A DNA stretch of 64,000 nucleotides from Rhodothermales bacterium (GCA_040221055.1 JAVJVN010000014.1:363001-427000); one strand, 5' to 3'; numbered from the stretch's first letter, positions 41,986-51,712 are shown. The notes: a model not told the origin generated them from the letters alone. Made by a program: numbers and translations.

Positions 41986-42899
41986 GCGATATCAAACTGT
42001 TTGCAACCAATGGCGGGAACGTCAGGGAAATACCTGGAACATCCACGGCCCTTGAAAAATCGCTCCAGACCCTCATCGAAAACCATCTTGCGACGTTTCT
42101 ACAGATGCGCTTCGTGGCATCGGAATACTCAACGGGTGTCCGACACGGCGGACGCATTGATACGTTGGCGCTCGACGAAAACGGCTGCCCTGTGATTATT
42201 GAATACAAACGAGCCACGAACGAAAACGTGATCAACCAGGGCCTGTTCTATCTGGATTGGCTCATGGATCACCAGGCCGAATTCGAATTGAAAGTCCAGA
42301 AGGAACTCGGGCAAGAAGCGATGGACTCCGTGGATTGGTCTGCACCACGACTGGTGTGCATTGCCGGCGGATTCACCAAATACGATGAGCACGCGGTCCA
42401 GCAAATGAATCGGAACATTGAGCTCATCCGGTACCGGCGTTTTGGAGACGAACTGCTGGCCTTCGAAATGATAAATGCAGTCACAAGTACAGGTCAGGGC
42501 GTCGATGCCGTTGGGAAATCTCCCAGCTCAACTTCCAGTAAGCCGAAGACGGTGCTCGATAATCTAGCGATGATGGACCAGGAGCGTTCCGACCTGTTCG
42601 ATGCGTTGCGCTCGTATGTCTTTGCTCTCGGAGACGACGTCCAGGAAAAAACACTCAAGCATTACATCGCATTCAAGCGGCTGTCCAACTTCGTCTGCGT
42701 TGGATATTGGCCAACTACGAGGGCGTTGACGATGTGGGTGAAGGTAAACCCAGACACCATTGCGCTTCAGGAAGGTTTCACGCGAGATGTGCGGTCAATC
42801 GGACATTTAGGCACTGGAGACCTCGAAATCACGCTTCGAACCATGTCCGACCTGGAACGTGCGAAGCCCCTCATTGAGAAATCGTACGAGGGGAGCTGA
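41982..42899 (+). CDS. PD-(D/E)XK nuclease-like protein with DUF5655 domain, inside the RM operon
   Basis: 305 residues. Residues about 20-170 have a PD-(D/E)XK-type core: RIDTLALDENGCPVIIEYKRA with Asp60, Glu74 and Lys76, resembling NucS/DUF91-type nucleases. The C-terminal part (about 200-300; LRSYVFALGDDVQEKTLKHYIAFKRLSNFVCVGY) is a DUF5655 domain. It sits between hsdM and hsdS with four-base and one-base overlaps, so it is made in step with the complex. HsdR already supplies a nuclease; this may be an accessory nuclease or modulator. Function is inferred. Confidence 0.72.
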   Translation: MSDIKLFATNGGNVREIPGTSTALEKSLQTLIENHLATFLQMRFVASEYSTGVRHGGRIDTLALDENGCPVIIEYKRATNENVINQGLFYLDWLMDHQAEFELKVQKELGQEAMDSVDWSAPRLVCIAGGFTKYDEHAVQQMNRNIELIRYRRFGDELLAFEMINAVTSTGQGVDAVGKSPSSTSSKPKTVLDNLAMMDQERSDLFDALRSYVFALGDDVQEKTLKHYIAFKRLSNFVCVGYWPTTRALTMWVKVNPDTIALQEGFTRDVRSIGHLGTGDLEITLRTMSDLERAKPLIEKSYEGS

Positions 42900-44206
42900 T
42901 GGCGCTACGTAGCTTGGCTAAATATCCTGAGTACAAGGAGACCGGATTAGAGTGGTTCGGGGAAACACCGGCACACTGGAGTGTCATGCGCACTGATTCC
43001 TTATTCCGCGTAAATAATATCCGGGTGCAAGCGGATGACATGTCAGAATCTGAAGTATTTCATTACTCCATTCCCAATGTTCAGCAAACCGGGACCGGTG
43101 CTGTTGAAGACGGCAATACCGTTGACTCCGACAAAGTGCTGATAAACGGCGTTGCGTTACTCGTATCAAAGCTAAACCCCCGAAAAGGCGTAGTCTGCAA
43201 AGCCGCTCCCAAACCAGGTTTATTGACGGTAGCATCCTCCGAATTCGTTCAATTGGAGGCGCAGGGTGTCGAACTTGACTGGGCGTACAGGCTCTATCAG
43301 TCAGAAAATATTCGGTCATATCTTTCATCAATCGTCCAATCAGCGACAAGAAGTCATCAGAGGGCAGCGCCATCCCAAATAGCCAAGTTATGGATTGTCG
43401 TACCACCTGACTATGAGCAACGCGCCATCGCCTCCTTCCTCGACCGCGAGACGGCCAAGATTGACACACTGATCGCCAAGAAGGAAAAGTTGATCGAGCT
43501 CCTTGTTGAAAAGCGCACGGCGCTCATTACGCAGGCTGTCACGAAGGGACTTGACCCCAACGTTCCAATGAAGGATTCCGGTGTGGAGTGGCTCGGGATG
43601 GTGCCGGAGCATTGGGAGGTGTCAAAGATAAGTTGGCAGTTCCGAACTGGTAGCGGAACGACGCCGTCTGGGGAGCACTGGTATGGAGGTGACGTCCCGT
43701 GGATTACCACAAGTGAGCTTCGGGAAAAAACAGTGAGCGAGACGACTAAATACGTAACGCGCGATGCCGTCAATTGCGTTTCCGGCCTGCGTATTCATCC
43801 CAAAGGAAGCTTGGCTATAGCTATGTATGGAGCAACAATAGGTAGACTAGGTTTCCTGGGTGTGGACGCAGCGGTGAACCAGGCTTGTTGTGTACTCACA
43901 GCAACTGATACGATGAAAGAGAGGTTTACGTATTATTCGTTTCTCGCAGGTCGGTCTTGGATTGTTGCGCAAGCATACGGTGGAGGACAACCCAACCTTG
44001 GGCAAGACTTCATTCGACAGCTAAGAATGCCACACCCTTCAGATCGAGAACAGGAAAATATTACGGCATTTCTCGATCGCGAAACCGCCCGTATCGACAC
44101 GCTTACCGATAAAGTCCACGAAGCCATCGATCGCCTGAAGGAATACCGCACGGCGCTGATTTCAGCAGCAGTGACCGGCAAAATTGACGTGAGGAACGCC
44201 GCATGA
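42899..44206 (+). CDS. hsdS: Type I restriction-modification system, specificity subunit HsdS
   Basis: 435 residues with two target-recognition domains, each introduced by the WLG..PEHW-type motif (LEWFGETPAHWSVM at 17-30 and VEWLGMVPEHWEV near 230) and each followed by a conserved helix (IASFLDRETAKIDTLIAKKEKLIELL; ITAFLDRETARIDTLTDKVHEAI). It sets the bipartite DNA target. Local composition drops within the recognition domains, as often seen from domain swapping. Start overlaps the previous stop by one base, and the stop overlaps hsdR. Confidence 0.94.
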   Translation: MALRSLAKYPEYKETGLEWFGETPAHWSVMRTDSLFRVNNIRVQADDMSESEVFHYSIPNVQQTGTGAVEDGNTVDSDKVLINGVALLVSKLNPRKGVVCKAAPKPGLLTVASSEFVQLEAQGVELDWAYRLYQSENIRSYLSSIVQSATRSHQRAAPSQIAKLWIVVPPDYEQRAIASFLDRETAKIDTLIAKKEKLIELLVEKRTALITQAVTKGLDPNVPMKDSGVEWLGMVPEHWEVSKISWQFRTGSGTTPSGEHWYGGDVPWITTSELREKTVSETTKYVTRDAVNCVSGLRIHPKGSLAIAMYGATIGRLGFLGVDAAVNQACCVLTATDTMKERFTYYSFLAGRSWIVAQAYGGGQPNLGQDFIRQLRMPHPSDREQENITAFLDRETARIDTLTDKVHEAIDRLKEYRTALISAAVTGKIDVRNAA

Positions 44207-47200
44207 CGGTGAGCACCAACGAAGCTGCTTTGGAATCTGCCATTGAGCGGATGTTGGTGCACGGTACGGCACTGGGGGGCACGGTTGGTGAGCCAAGACT
44301 GGAGTACGGTGAATTCGGTTCGCCGGGTGGATTTGAAAAACGCACACAGGCTGATTACGACATCAACCGAAGCCTCATTCAGGATGACCTCATATCTTTT
44401 GTACAGGGAACGCAGCCCAAGGAGTGGGCCAAGTACAAGCAGCATCATGCGGAGTCGGCGCGGACGAAGTTCTGCCAGCGCGTGGCGCGTGAAATCGATC
44501 GGCGTGGAGCAGTCGAAGTGCTCCGGAAGGGAGTTAAGGACACGGGCTGCCACTTCCACTTGGCCTATTTCCCGCCAGCCAGTGCACTGAACGAGGAACT
44601 CCAGAACCTCTACGCGGCGAACATCTTCGCGGTCATCCGCCAGCTGCACTACAGCATCAAGAACAAGAACCACAGCCTGGACCTGGTGCTCTTTCTGAAC
44701 GGCATCCCGTTATTTACGGCCGAGCTCAAGAATGCCATTACCGGTCAGACGGTGAAGGATGCCATGCGGCAGTACCGGGAAGACCGCGATCCCAAGGAAC
44801 CCCTGTTCGCCTTCGGGCGGTGCCTTGGGCACTTTGCGGTCGACACGGACCTTGCCTACGTGACGACGCGTCTGGATGGCGTCAGGACACGTTTCCTGCC
44901 CTTCAATCGCGGCTATGCCCTCGGCGCGGGCAACCCGCCGTCGAAGACCAGTTATTCCACGGCGTATCTGTGGGAATCCATTTGGACCAAGCGAAGCATC
45001 CTGAATCTGATTCGGCATTTCATCCACCGGGTGGAGCTCTTCGATGAGAACGGCAAGAAGACGAAACAGCACGCACTCATCTTCCCCCGGTATCAACAGC
45101 TGGATGCGGTTCGAACGCTGGTAGCCGACGCCAAGAAGCACGGCGCGGGCAAGCGATACCTAATCCAACATTCCGCCGGTTCCGGCAAGTCAAACACGAT
45201 TGCGTGGCTGGCGCATCAGCTGTCTACGCTGCACGGAATAGACGATAAGCGGGTTTTCGACTCCATCATTGTGGTAACCGACCGACGTGTCCTCGACCGG
45301 CAGCTCCAGCAGACCATCCAGCAATTCGAGCAGACGCTGGGCATCGTCCAGAATATCGACAAGACCAGCAGCCAGCTGGGTAAGGCCCTTGAGGACGGGA
45401 AGACCATCATTGTCACGACGCTCCAGAAGTTCGGCGTAATCGTGAATGCGATCGGAGAGTTGAAGGGCAAGCGGTTTGCCGTCATTGTCGACGAGGCGCA
45501 CTCCTCCCAGTCCGGCGAATCGGCCAAGAGCCTGAAGAAGGTGCTTGTGAAGGACGGCATTGCCGAGGAGGAACTGGAGGAAGATGAAGTGGACAACGCC
45601 GTCCTGAAAGAGATAGCCGCGCGCGGACGGCAGGACAACCTGTCTACGTTTGCCTTCACGGCCACGCCGAAGCCCAAGACGCTCGAGCTGTTTGGCGTAC
45701 GGCAGCCTGATGGCCGTTTTTCAGCGTTCCATTTGTACTCCATGAAGCAGGCCATCGAAGAGGGCTTCATTTTGGATGTGCTGAGGAATTACACGACGTA
45801 TACGGCCTACTGGCGTCTTTTGAAGACGGTCGAAGACGATCCTCGCTACGACACGGGGAAGGCAACGTATCTGCTAAAGAACTTTGTGGAGCTGCACGAA
45901 GAAGCCATCCGCCAGAAAGTCGGCATCATGGTGGATCACTACGCGTCCCATGTAAAACATCGAATTGCGGGCAAGGCCAAGGCCATGATTGTGACGCGTT
46001 CCCGGCTTCACGCCGTCCGCTACAAGCTAGCCATCGATGCCTACATCCAGGAGAAAGGCTACAGTTTCAAGACGCTGGTGGCGTTTTCCGATAAGGTGGA
46101 TGACGGTGGAAAGACGTACACCGAGGCCGGAATGAACGGCTTTTCCGATACGCAGACGGCAAAGACGTTCAACCAGGATGCGTACCGCATTATGGTGGTG
46201 GCCAACAAGTTTCAGACCGGGTTTGACCAGCCGCTGCTGCACACCATGTACGTGGACAAGAAGCTGGGAGGGGTGGGGGCCGTCCAGACGCTGTCCCGGT
46301 TGAACCGGACGCATCCGGACAAGGTCGATACCATGGTCATCGACTTCGCGAACGAGGCCGAAGACATCCAGAAGGCGTTTGCGGACTATTTCGAAACGAC
46401 CATTCTGACGGAGGGTACCGATCCGAATCTGATTTACGATGTGGAGGCGCGGCTTGAAGAGCACGGCGTGTATGAGCGCGCCGAAATCGAACAGGTCGCC
46501 GGGTACGTATTCGGGAAGAAACGGGTCGATTCCAGCAAGGTGTATGCGGTGGTCGGCAAGGCGGTAGCGCGGTACAAGATGCTGGAGGACGAAGAGCAGA
46601 AGGCATTCAAGAGCCAGCTGAGCGAGTACATCCGGCTGTACAGTTTCCTGGCGCAGGTCATGCCGTTCAAGGACATCTCCCTGGAGAAGCTTTTCGTGTT
46701 CGCCCGCTTTTTGCGGCCGTTGATTGCCGGTGACAAGGAGGTCTTGCCGGTCGAGGTCACGAGCAACGTGGATATGGGCACGTACCGGCTGCACGAGACG
46801 TTCTCTGGCGCGACGTCCGTAGAGCAGGGGGAAGGCGCGTTGCAGCCGCAGGGGGCGAAGGAGCACCATGTGAGCCCCGCCGCGGATGAGGAACCGTTGT
46901 CGCAGATCATCAAGTTGCTGAATGATCGGTTCGGGCTGAAGTTGGGGCCGGAGCACGAGGAGACGATCGGTAAGGTGTTGACTACGTTAGATGGGGATGC
47001 TTCGCTCGGCACGATCGTTCAGGCGAACACGCGGGACAATGCGAAGCTGTCGTTCGACCACAAGGCGGAGGACGTCCTTCAGGACATTGTGGATACCAAC
47101 TATGAGCTGTACAAGCTCATTACGAACAACGACAAGGCCGGGCGTGTGCTGAAGGACTTCCTGTTTGACCAGTTCGCGTCCAAGCATCGCCGGGCCGCCG

Positions 47201-47646
47201 ATCTGGTCAAAAAGCATGAGTCCAAGACGCTGGAGTTCAAATCAACGCTGCGTTGGGACGTGAAGCTGGGTCAGAACAACCCGAAAGTGGTTACCCACGC
47301 GGTGCTGAAGACGCTGGCAGCGTTCATGAATACGGACGGCGGTGACCTCCTGATTGGTGTCGATGATTCCGGAAAGGTGCTGGGCCTGGACGCCGACGGA
47401 TTCGACAGCGAAGATGCGTTCATGCTCCACCTGACCGAGCAAACCCGCAATGCGCTGGGGGATTTGGCCGCGACGCTGATTGACCCCGCCATGCAAAACG
47501 TCGGAGCACGGCGTGTTTGCCTGGTTTCGTGCAAGCGCAGTTCCGTGCCGATTTACCTCAAGTGGAAGGGCACAGAGAAAGACGAGGAGCGGGGAGACTT
47601 TTACGTTCGGCAGGGGCAGGGGCCGGGGACGGTGTTGTTGCAATGA
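44203..47646 (+). CDS. hsdR: Type I restriction endonuclease HsdR with C-terminal AlbA_2 domain
   Basis: 1147 residues. The N-terminal nuclease has FLNGIPLFTAELKNA (about 165-180). The SF2 motor has Walker A HSAGSGKSNT (about 322), DEAH in VIVDEAHSSQSGE (about 429) and TATPKPKT. The helical C-domain is followed by an added AlbA_2 (Schlafen-type) domain from about 1005 (SKTLEFKSTLRWD...LAAFMNTDGGDLLIGVDDSGKVLGL), ending in FYVRQG.G. It translocates and cuts unmodified DNA. The AlbA_2 tail is not part of the standard HsdR, and the next gene starts with the same domain type. Confidence 0.93.
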   Translation: MTVSTNEAALESAIERMLVHGTALGGTVGEPRLEYGEFGSPGGFEKRTQADYDINRSLIQDDLISFVQGTQPKEWAKYKQHHAESARTKFCQRVAREIDRRGAVEVLRKGVKDTGCHFHLAYFPPASALNEELQNLYAANIFAVIRQLHYSIKNKNHSLDLVLFLNGIPLFTAELKNAITGQTVKDAMRQYREDRDPKEPLFAFGRCLGHFAVDTDLAYVTTRLDGVRTRFLPFNRGYALGAGNPPSKTSYSTAYLWESIWTKRSILNLIRHFIHRVELFDENGKKTKQHALIFPRYQQLDAVRTLVADAKKHGAGKRYLIQHSAGSGKSNTIAWLAHQLSTLHGIDDKRVFDSIIVVTDRRVLDRQLQQTIQQFEQTLGIVQNIDKTSSQLGKALEDGKTIIVTTLQKFGVIVNAIGELKGKRFAVIVDEAHSSQSGESAKSLKKVLVKDGIAEEELEEDEVDNAVLKEIAARGRQDNLSTFAFTATPKPKTLELFGVRQPDGRFSAFHLYSMKQAIEEGFILDVLRNYTTYTAYWRLLKTVEDDPRYDTGKATYLLKNFVELHEEAIRQKVGIMVDHYASHVKHRIAGKAKAMIVTRSRLHAVRYKLAIDAYIQEKGYSFKTLVAFSDKVDDGGKTYTEAGMNGFSDTQTAKTFNQDAYRIMVVANKFQTGFDQPLLHTMYVDKKLGGVGAVQTLSRLNRTHPDKVDTMVIDFANEAEDIQKAFADYFETTILTEGTDPNLIYDVEARLEEHGVYERAEIEQVAGYVFGKKRVDSSKVYAVVGKAVARYKMLEDEEQKAFKSQLSEYIRLYSFLAQVMPFKDISLEKLFVFARFLRPLIAGDKEVLPVEVTSNVDMGTYRLHETFSGATSVEQGEGALQPQGAKEHHVSPAADEEPLSQIIKLLNDRFGLKLGPEHEETIGKVLTTLDGDASLGTIVQANTRDNAKLSFDHKAEDVLQDIVDTNYELYKLITNNDKAGRVLKDFLFDQFASKHRRAADLVKKHESKTLEFKSTLRWDVKLGQNNPKVVTHAVLKTLAAFMNTDGGDLLIGVDDSGKVLGLDADGFDSEDAFMLHLTEQTRNALGDLAATLIDPAMQNVGARRVCLVSCKRSSVPIYLKWKGTEKDEERGDFYVRQGQGPGTVLLQ

Positions 47647-47708
47647 TACACGATCTTGCACCAACTATTTGCGAAGCTCTATACATAGTTGTTGACCAAA
47701 CATAAAAT

Positions 47709-50225
47709 GTGACCATGATAAGCGTACGGGAGTCAATTTATCAGCATATTCAGGCTGAGTCACTTGATGAGAATATTATTAGTGCAATCCAAAATAGAGA
47801 TGGATCATTTGCCATTGAAAGCGCCTTGTGGGATTATAAAGAGTTTATTCCAACTGATGCAGAAGGTATGGCAAGTGTTGCAGATGATATCGTCGCAATG
47901 CATAACACTTACGGTGGGTATTTATTTTTCGGCATTCGAGATGAGAGTGAAAGCAGCCTATTTCAGCTCGTGGGTATTTCGGAAGATCTAGAATTTGTAC
48001 AATTGAAAGATAAGTTGTACGGATGGACAAATCGGCGTCTAGATATTAAGTATAAAAGTTTTATTGTAATTGGGAAAAAAATAGGTGTATTATTTGTGCC
48101 AAAACGTACCCCTTCGGACAAGGTATTGAGTTACAGAAAGGATGGTCCACAGAAAAATGGCAGGCCTATTTTCCGTAGGTCTCAGGTTTCTATTCGGGAA
48201 TCTGACTCCACTGTCCGTGTAGTAAGTCCAGAGCAATGGGAGTTTGTAAATGGGCATAGGCGACTTGACGGTACGAGTAACAATACAAGCACATCCGTTT
48301 TAATTCTTTCGAAGCTGCCGCCGAGAGATTTTATTTGTCAAGAATTTGTAGGCAGAGCAGAGGTGATGTCAAGTCTGTGGCAATGGTACACTGACATGTT
48401 CCGTAATGTTATTGTGCTTTCCGGAGAAGGTGGCATCGGCAAGTCTTCAATTGCATATGAGTTTTTGACTCGTCTGGTGTCTACGGCGTCTGTTGGCCAT
48501 GTTGCTTGGATGACAGCTAAGAATCAACAATTCTGGGCCGAGTCAAATGAATATGTCTCCACGCCTGCCACAGATTACGTTTCGACTGAATCATTCATCG
48601 ATGTATTGTTGACCCAATTGCTTACTCCAGACGAAATAATTACATCTCTTGAGGATGCAGACATATTCGAGAAAACCGATGCTCTTAAGAAGCAGTTGGT
48701 CGATGCTGGGCGGATCGTAGTGTGTGTTGATGATGTTGATTCACTTACTGTCGATGAGCAAATTCTGATAGGGCAGACTATTTCTACCTTATCCGGTGCC
48801 AGTAATGACATTATGTTTATTGTGACAACGCGAAGGGTTCAGCACTTCTCACATTTGTCAAGAATCGTAATTCCTGGTTTTCCGGAGAAGGAGTTCCAGG
48901 ATTATTGCCAATCATTGTGTCAGAAACTTGACATAAGGGAGATAAATGATGATGAGAAACGGCAATTACACTCGGTGTCTAAAGGATCACCTCTTTATGC
49001 CGAGTCGATTCTCCGGCTCGTGCGCCTCGGAAGTACGATGGGCGTCGCTATTCAGAATTGGAAAAGTGACAGCGGTGAAAATGTACGTAAGGCAGCATTG
49101 GGTAAAGAAGTCGCAGAGCTTGGAACCGACGCCAAGAAGGTTCTGCTCGCAACAGCAATATTAGGGTCGTCGTCTAGTTCCGAAATCCGACTGGCTACCG
49201 GTTTTGTCCAGTCCCAGGTTGATGCCGCTATTCAGCAGCTCCAAGCGTTCTATCTGTTCCCAAGTCCTACCTATGTTGACGACGAGCCCCGCTTTACTAT
49301 TGATGATAATGTCGTACGTTTCATCCATGAGAAGGCAGAAATGTATTTCGCAAAGAATATGATCGCTCAGGTTCGGGAAAACGTATCTACAATCGTAAAT
49401 AATGGATCAGGTGGTCCCACTCAAGTTGCCCTTATTGTTAGGCAGGCTCGGTCACACATACAGCAAGAAGAGTACCAGAAAGCCCATGATGCAATATTGT
49501 CAGGGTTGAATAGATATCCGGAAAACCCCAGATTAATTATGACGCGATCGGAGTTGTGGATTTCCGAGTATGATGCTACTCAGGATGGTGAGTTGCTATC
49601 GAGGGCTACGAATGAGCTTGAGAAGCTGACAAGTCAAAGGTATCGGGATGAATTAGTTTGGGAATACCTCTATTTGGCGCGTACAAAGGGTGGTGACAAG
49701 GATTATCTAATGGTTGATCTATTTAGAGATGCATATGAAAATACATCAAATATAAAGTGGGCACGGAAGTACGTTGAGGCGTTAATAGTTAGGTCAAGAT
49801 CAAACCTAGATACGGATGGCTATGCAATCGGGCTACACGATCTCAGAGATGCGGTCATTCTGTTGCAAGATATCCGACCGTCACACAGTGACGTATGGTT
49901 GCAACGTATGATAAATGAAATAGCGATTGTATTCCTTCGTATCGCTAAAGCAAATAGCAAATCAGATCCGACGCACAAACTCGAGGTGTCTCTTGGCCTC
50001 ATAACATTGTTAAATCACACTCCAGACATATTGTCAACAATGTTGTTCTCGGCTGGGGAATTCTTGGATCAAGTACAAGATCAAAATAAGAATCTTAGAA
50101 ATGCGAAGTATGAAATATTGCATTCTGATTTCGAAAGTGTTCTTGATCTTAAGAGAGGTATATTTAATGCTGCGCAGCAGGAGCAATATGCTTCACTAAA
50201 TCAACGGTGGAAGGGAATGAAATAA
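47709..50225 (+). CDS. AlbA_2 (Schlafen-type) domain fused to a STAND NTPase, candidate defence protein
   Basis: 838 residues from GTG at 47709; an ATG two codons later (47715) may be the true start. Residues about 35-165 form an AlbA_2-type domain (LWDYKEFIP, DIVAMHNTYGGYLFFGIRDE, ...IFRRSQVSIRES). The central NTPase begins near 215 (FVGRAEVMSSLWQWY) with P-loop LSGEGGIGKSS (about 238-246) and Walker B IVVCVDDVDSL (about 335). The rest is helical and TPR-like. This sensor-NTPase-repeat layout is that of STAND proteins, many of which are antiphage. GC is clearly lower than in hsdR. The role is inferred from fold and place. Confidence 0.7.
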   Translation: MTMISVRESIYQHIQAESLDENIISAIQNRDGSFAIESALWDYKEFIPTDAEGMASVADDIVAMHNTYGGYLFFGIRDESESSLFQLVGISEDLEFVQLKDKLYGWTNRRLDIKYKSFIVIGKKIGVLFVPKRTPSDKVLSYRKDGPQKNGRPIFRRSQVSIRESDSTVRVVSPEQWEFVNGHRRLDGTSNNTSTSVLILSKLPPRDFICQEFVGRAEVMSSLWQWYTDMFRNVIVLSGEGGIGKSSIAYEFLTRLVSTASVGHVAWMTAKNQQFWAESNEYVSTPATDYVSTESFIDVLLTQLLTPDEIITSLEDADIFEKTDALKKQLVDAGRIVVCVDDVDSLTVDEQILIGQTISTLSGASNDIMFIVTTRRVQHFSHLSRIVIPGFPEKEFQDYCQSLCQKLDIREINDDEKRQLHSVSKGSPLYAESILRLVRLGSTMGVAIQNWKSDSGENVRKAALGKEVAELGTDAKKVLLATAILGSSSSSEIRLATGFVQSQVDAAIQQLQAFYLFPSPTYVDDEPRFTIDDNVVRFIHEKAEMYFAKNMIAQVRENVSTIVNNGSGGPTQVALIVRQARSHIQQEEYQKAHDAILSGLNRYPENPRLIMTRSELWISEYDATQDGELLSRATNELEKLTSQRYRDELVWEYLYLARTKGGDKDYLMVDLFRDAYENTSNIKWARKYVEALIVRSRSNLDTDGYAIGLHDLRDAVILLQDIRPSHSDVWLQRMINEIAIVFLRIAKANSKSDPTHKLEVSLGLITLLNHTPDILSTMLFSAGEFLDQVQDQNKNLRNAKYEILHSDFESVLDLKRGIFNAAQQEQYASLNQRWKGMK

Positions 50226-50935
50226 TAGTATTGAAATATCAGATGAGGAGCGACTATAGGAACGTGATATATCTATATCATGTCAGTAAAAATAATAGAT
50301 GCATTATACTAAATAGTAGTTTCGGTTACTGTGTAGGATATATTGGCCAAGGACACCATTACTACGACGACAGGTGGTCCGTACAACGACAGTTTAAATT
50401 CCAACGGTCTGCTTTCGTACCGGTATTTGGCGACGATCCCGGCCGAATGACATTCACTGTGGCAGCGGACGATCGTGTGGCTCTGGACGCATCGGCGAAT
50501 CGGACTGCGCCAGATCCGATGCCACGCCGCGAGTACATCACCCGGTCAGTGCGTCAGCGACTGCATCAAAGGGGATTTCAAGAGCGCGTCTTGCGCGCGT
50601 ATCGTGAGCATTGCACGATTTGTCGGCTGAAGCACCGGGAATTGCTCGATGCGGCGCACATCATTCCGGACAATGAACCGGACGGCCATCCGGTTGTGAC
50701 GAATGGGCTGGCGCTGTGCAAGATCCATCACGCGGCGTACGACCGCGGTGTGCTGGGGATTTCGCCCGACTACACGGTTGCCATCCGCGAGGACGTGTTG
50801 GTGGAGATTGACGGCCCCATGCTGAAGCACGGCCTGGTCGAAATGCACGGTGTGCGGCTTCTGCTGCCGAGATCACGGGCCGATTGGCCGGATCAGGAGC
50901 GCCTGGAGCGGCGGTTTGTGGCGTTTCGGGGGTGA
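50207..50935 (+). CDS. HNH endonuclease, probably 5'-truncated
   Basis: 242 residues in the open frame, which overlaps the STAND gene by 19 bases. From about residue 66 it matches the bacterial HNH restriction-type family: FVPVFGDDPGRMTFTV, YITRSVRQRLHQRGFQERVL, then the HNH core CTICRLKHRELLDAAHIIPDN and LCKIHHAAYDRGVLGI. Family members usually have a further N-terminal domain of 100-odd residues before this. Here the first 60 or so residues are AT-rich and unfamiliar, and composition jumps to host-like near 50390. I infer that the STAND segment replaced the original 5' end. The HNH residues are intact, so activity is possible. Confidence 0.65.
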   Translation: MEGNEIIVLKYQMRSDYRNVIYLYHVSKNNRCIILNSSFGYCVGYIGQGHHYYDDRWSVQRQFKFQRSAFVPVFGDDPGRMTFTVAADDRVALDASANRTAPDPMPRREYITRSVRQRLHQRGFQERVLRAYREHCTICRLKHRELLDAAHIIPDNEPDGHPVVTNGLALCKIHHAAYDRGVLGISPDYTVAIREDVLVEIDGPMLKHGLVEMHGVRLLLPRSRADWPDQERLERRFVAFRG

Positions 50936-50985
50936 GGTAGCTCAGTTGTCATGGAATCCTTGACAGCTGGTTGCGTTGTCCGGGC
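50905..50985 (+). repeat. Direct repeat B, copy 1
   Basis: About 81 bp covering the last codons of the HNH gene and the start of the following gap. The second copy is at 53779-53860, differing at scattered positions only. The shared part includes the HNH C-terminal codons (ERRFVAF). Confidence 0.8.
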
Positions 50986-51069
50986 AGCGCTATCGGAACC
51001 GGCTATCCCGATTCAGGTTTTAGTGGATATAGCGTTTATTAACCATGCGGCATTTGTCTCCACCCATCC

Positions 51070-51513
51070 ATGGATCAGAACGGACTCAGACCATCCGACT
51101 TCAGCCCCGACGTGCTGGACAAGTTGGCCGCCGTGCTCGCAGAGCCCGACCACGTTGCCCTCGTAGATGACAAGGGTCGAAAAGTTGAACTGCCTGCAGC
51201 ACTGGCAGGCTTTCTGCTGCGGATGGCCCGGCTACTGGAGGAGCGCAGAACGCTGGTTCTCATCCCGGAAGACGAGGAGTACACCACGCAGGCGGCAGCG
51301 AATTTCCTGGGTGTTTCAAGGCAGCATCTCGTTGGACTGCTTGAATCGGGACAAATACCGTTTCACAAGGTGGGCACACACCGCCGGGTTGTGTTTCGCG
51401 ATTTGTTGGCGTTCCAGAAAAACCGTGACAGGGCGCGCCGGTCTGCGCTTGACCAGCTTGCAAAATCCGTTGACGAAGCCGGGCTGTATGATGCCTCATT
51501 TAAGGCGGACTGA
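51070..51513 (+). CDS. Excisionase-type HTH antitoxin-like protein (orphan)
   Basis: 147 residues. Residues about 75-120 form an excisionase/HTH_17 DNA-binding domain (YTTQAAANFLGVSRQHLVGLLESGQIPFHKVGTHRRVVFRDLL). The N-terminal half (VALVDDKGRKVELPAALAGFLLRMARLLEERR) is the companion region seen in antitoxins usually paired with PIN-domain toxins. No PIN gene follows; the next bases are repeat A and the end of an oppositely oriented gene. The toxin has either been lost or is elsewhere. Confidence 0.7.
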   Translation: MDQNGLRPSDFSPDVLDKLAAVLAEPDHVALVDDKGRKVELPAALAGFLLRMARLLEERRTLVLIPEDEEYTTQAAANFLGVSRQHLVGLLESGQIPFHKVGTHRRVVFRDLLAFQKNRDRARRSALDQLAKSVDEAGLYDASFKAD

Positions 51514-51540
51514 AGATCTGGAGGATGTCCCGGTAAGGCC

Positions 51541-51606
51541 TGTGCACTCGACGATCTGGCGGGATCTCGAGACCTCCTACGCTACATCCATGCAAGGTCT
51601 TGCCCG
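51541..51606 (+). repeat. Direct repeat A, copy 1
   Basis: 66 bp matching 53681-53746 with seven mismatches and a 36-bp identical core (51559-51594). With the second copy it brackets the multicopper oxidase gene and an IS relic. Confidence 0.85.
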
Positions 51607-51712
51607 TATGACTGCATCAGTGGGGATTCCTGGGGCGTCTGCAGCGCCTGTCGATGATCTGGCTTGCTGAATGTCGTTTCTGTCGCATGATGCTCTCTGT
51701 TTAGCGCCAACC

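Noticed and set aside
37890-51660. Integrated prophage or ICE
   Set aside because: No integrase, structural, conjugation or tRNA-att features were seen; only defence genes and relics.
51514-51670. Toxin gene for the orphan HTH antitoxin
   Set aside because: The short frames here show no PIN motif and are covered by repeat A.
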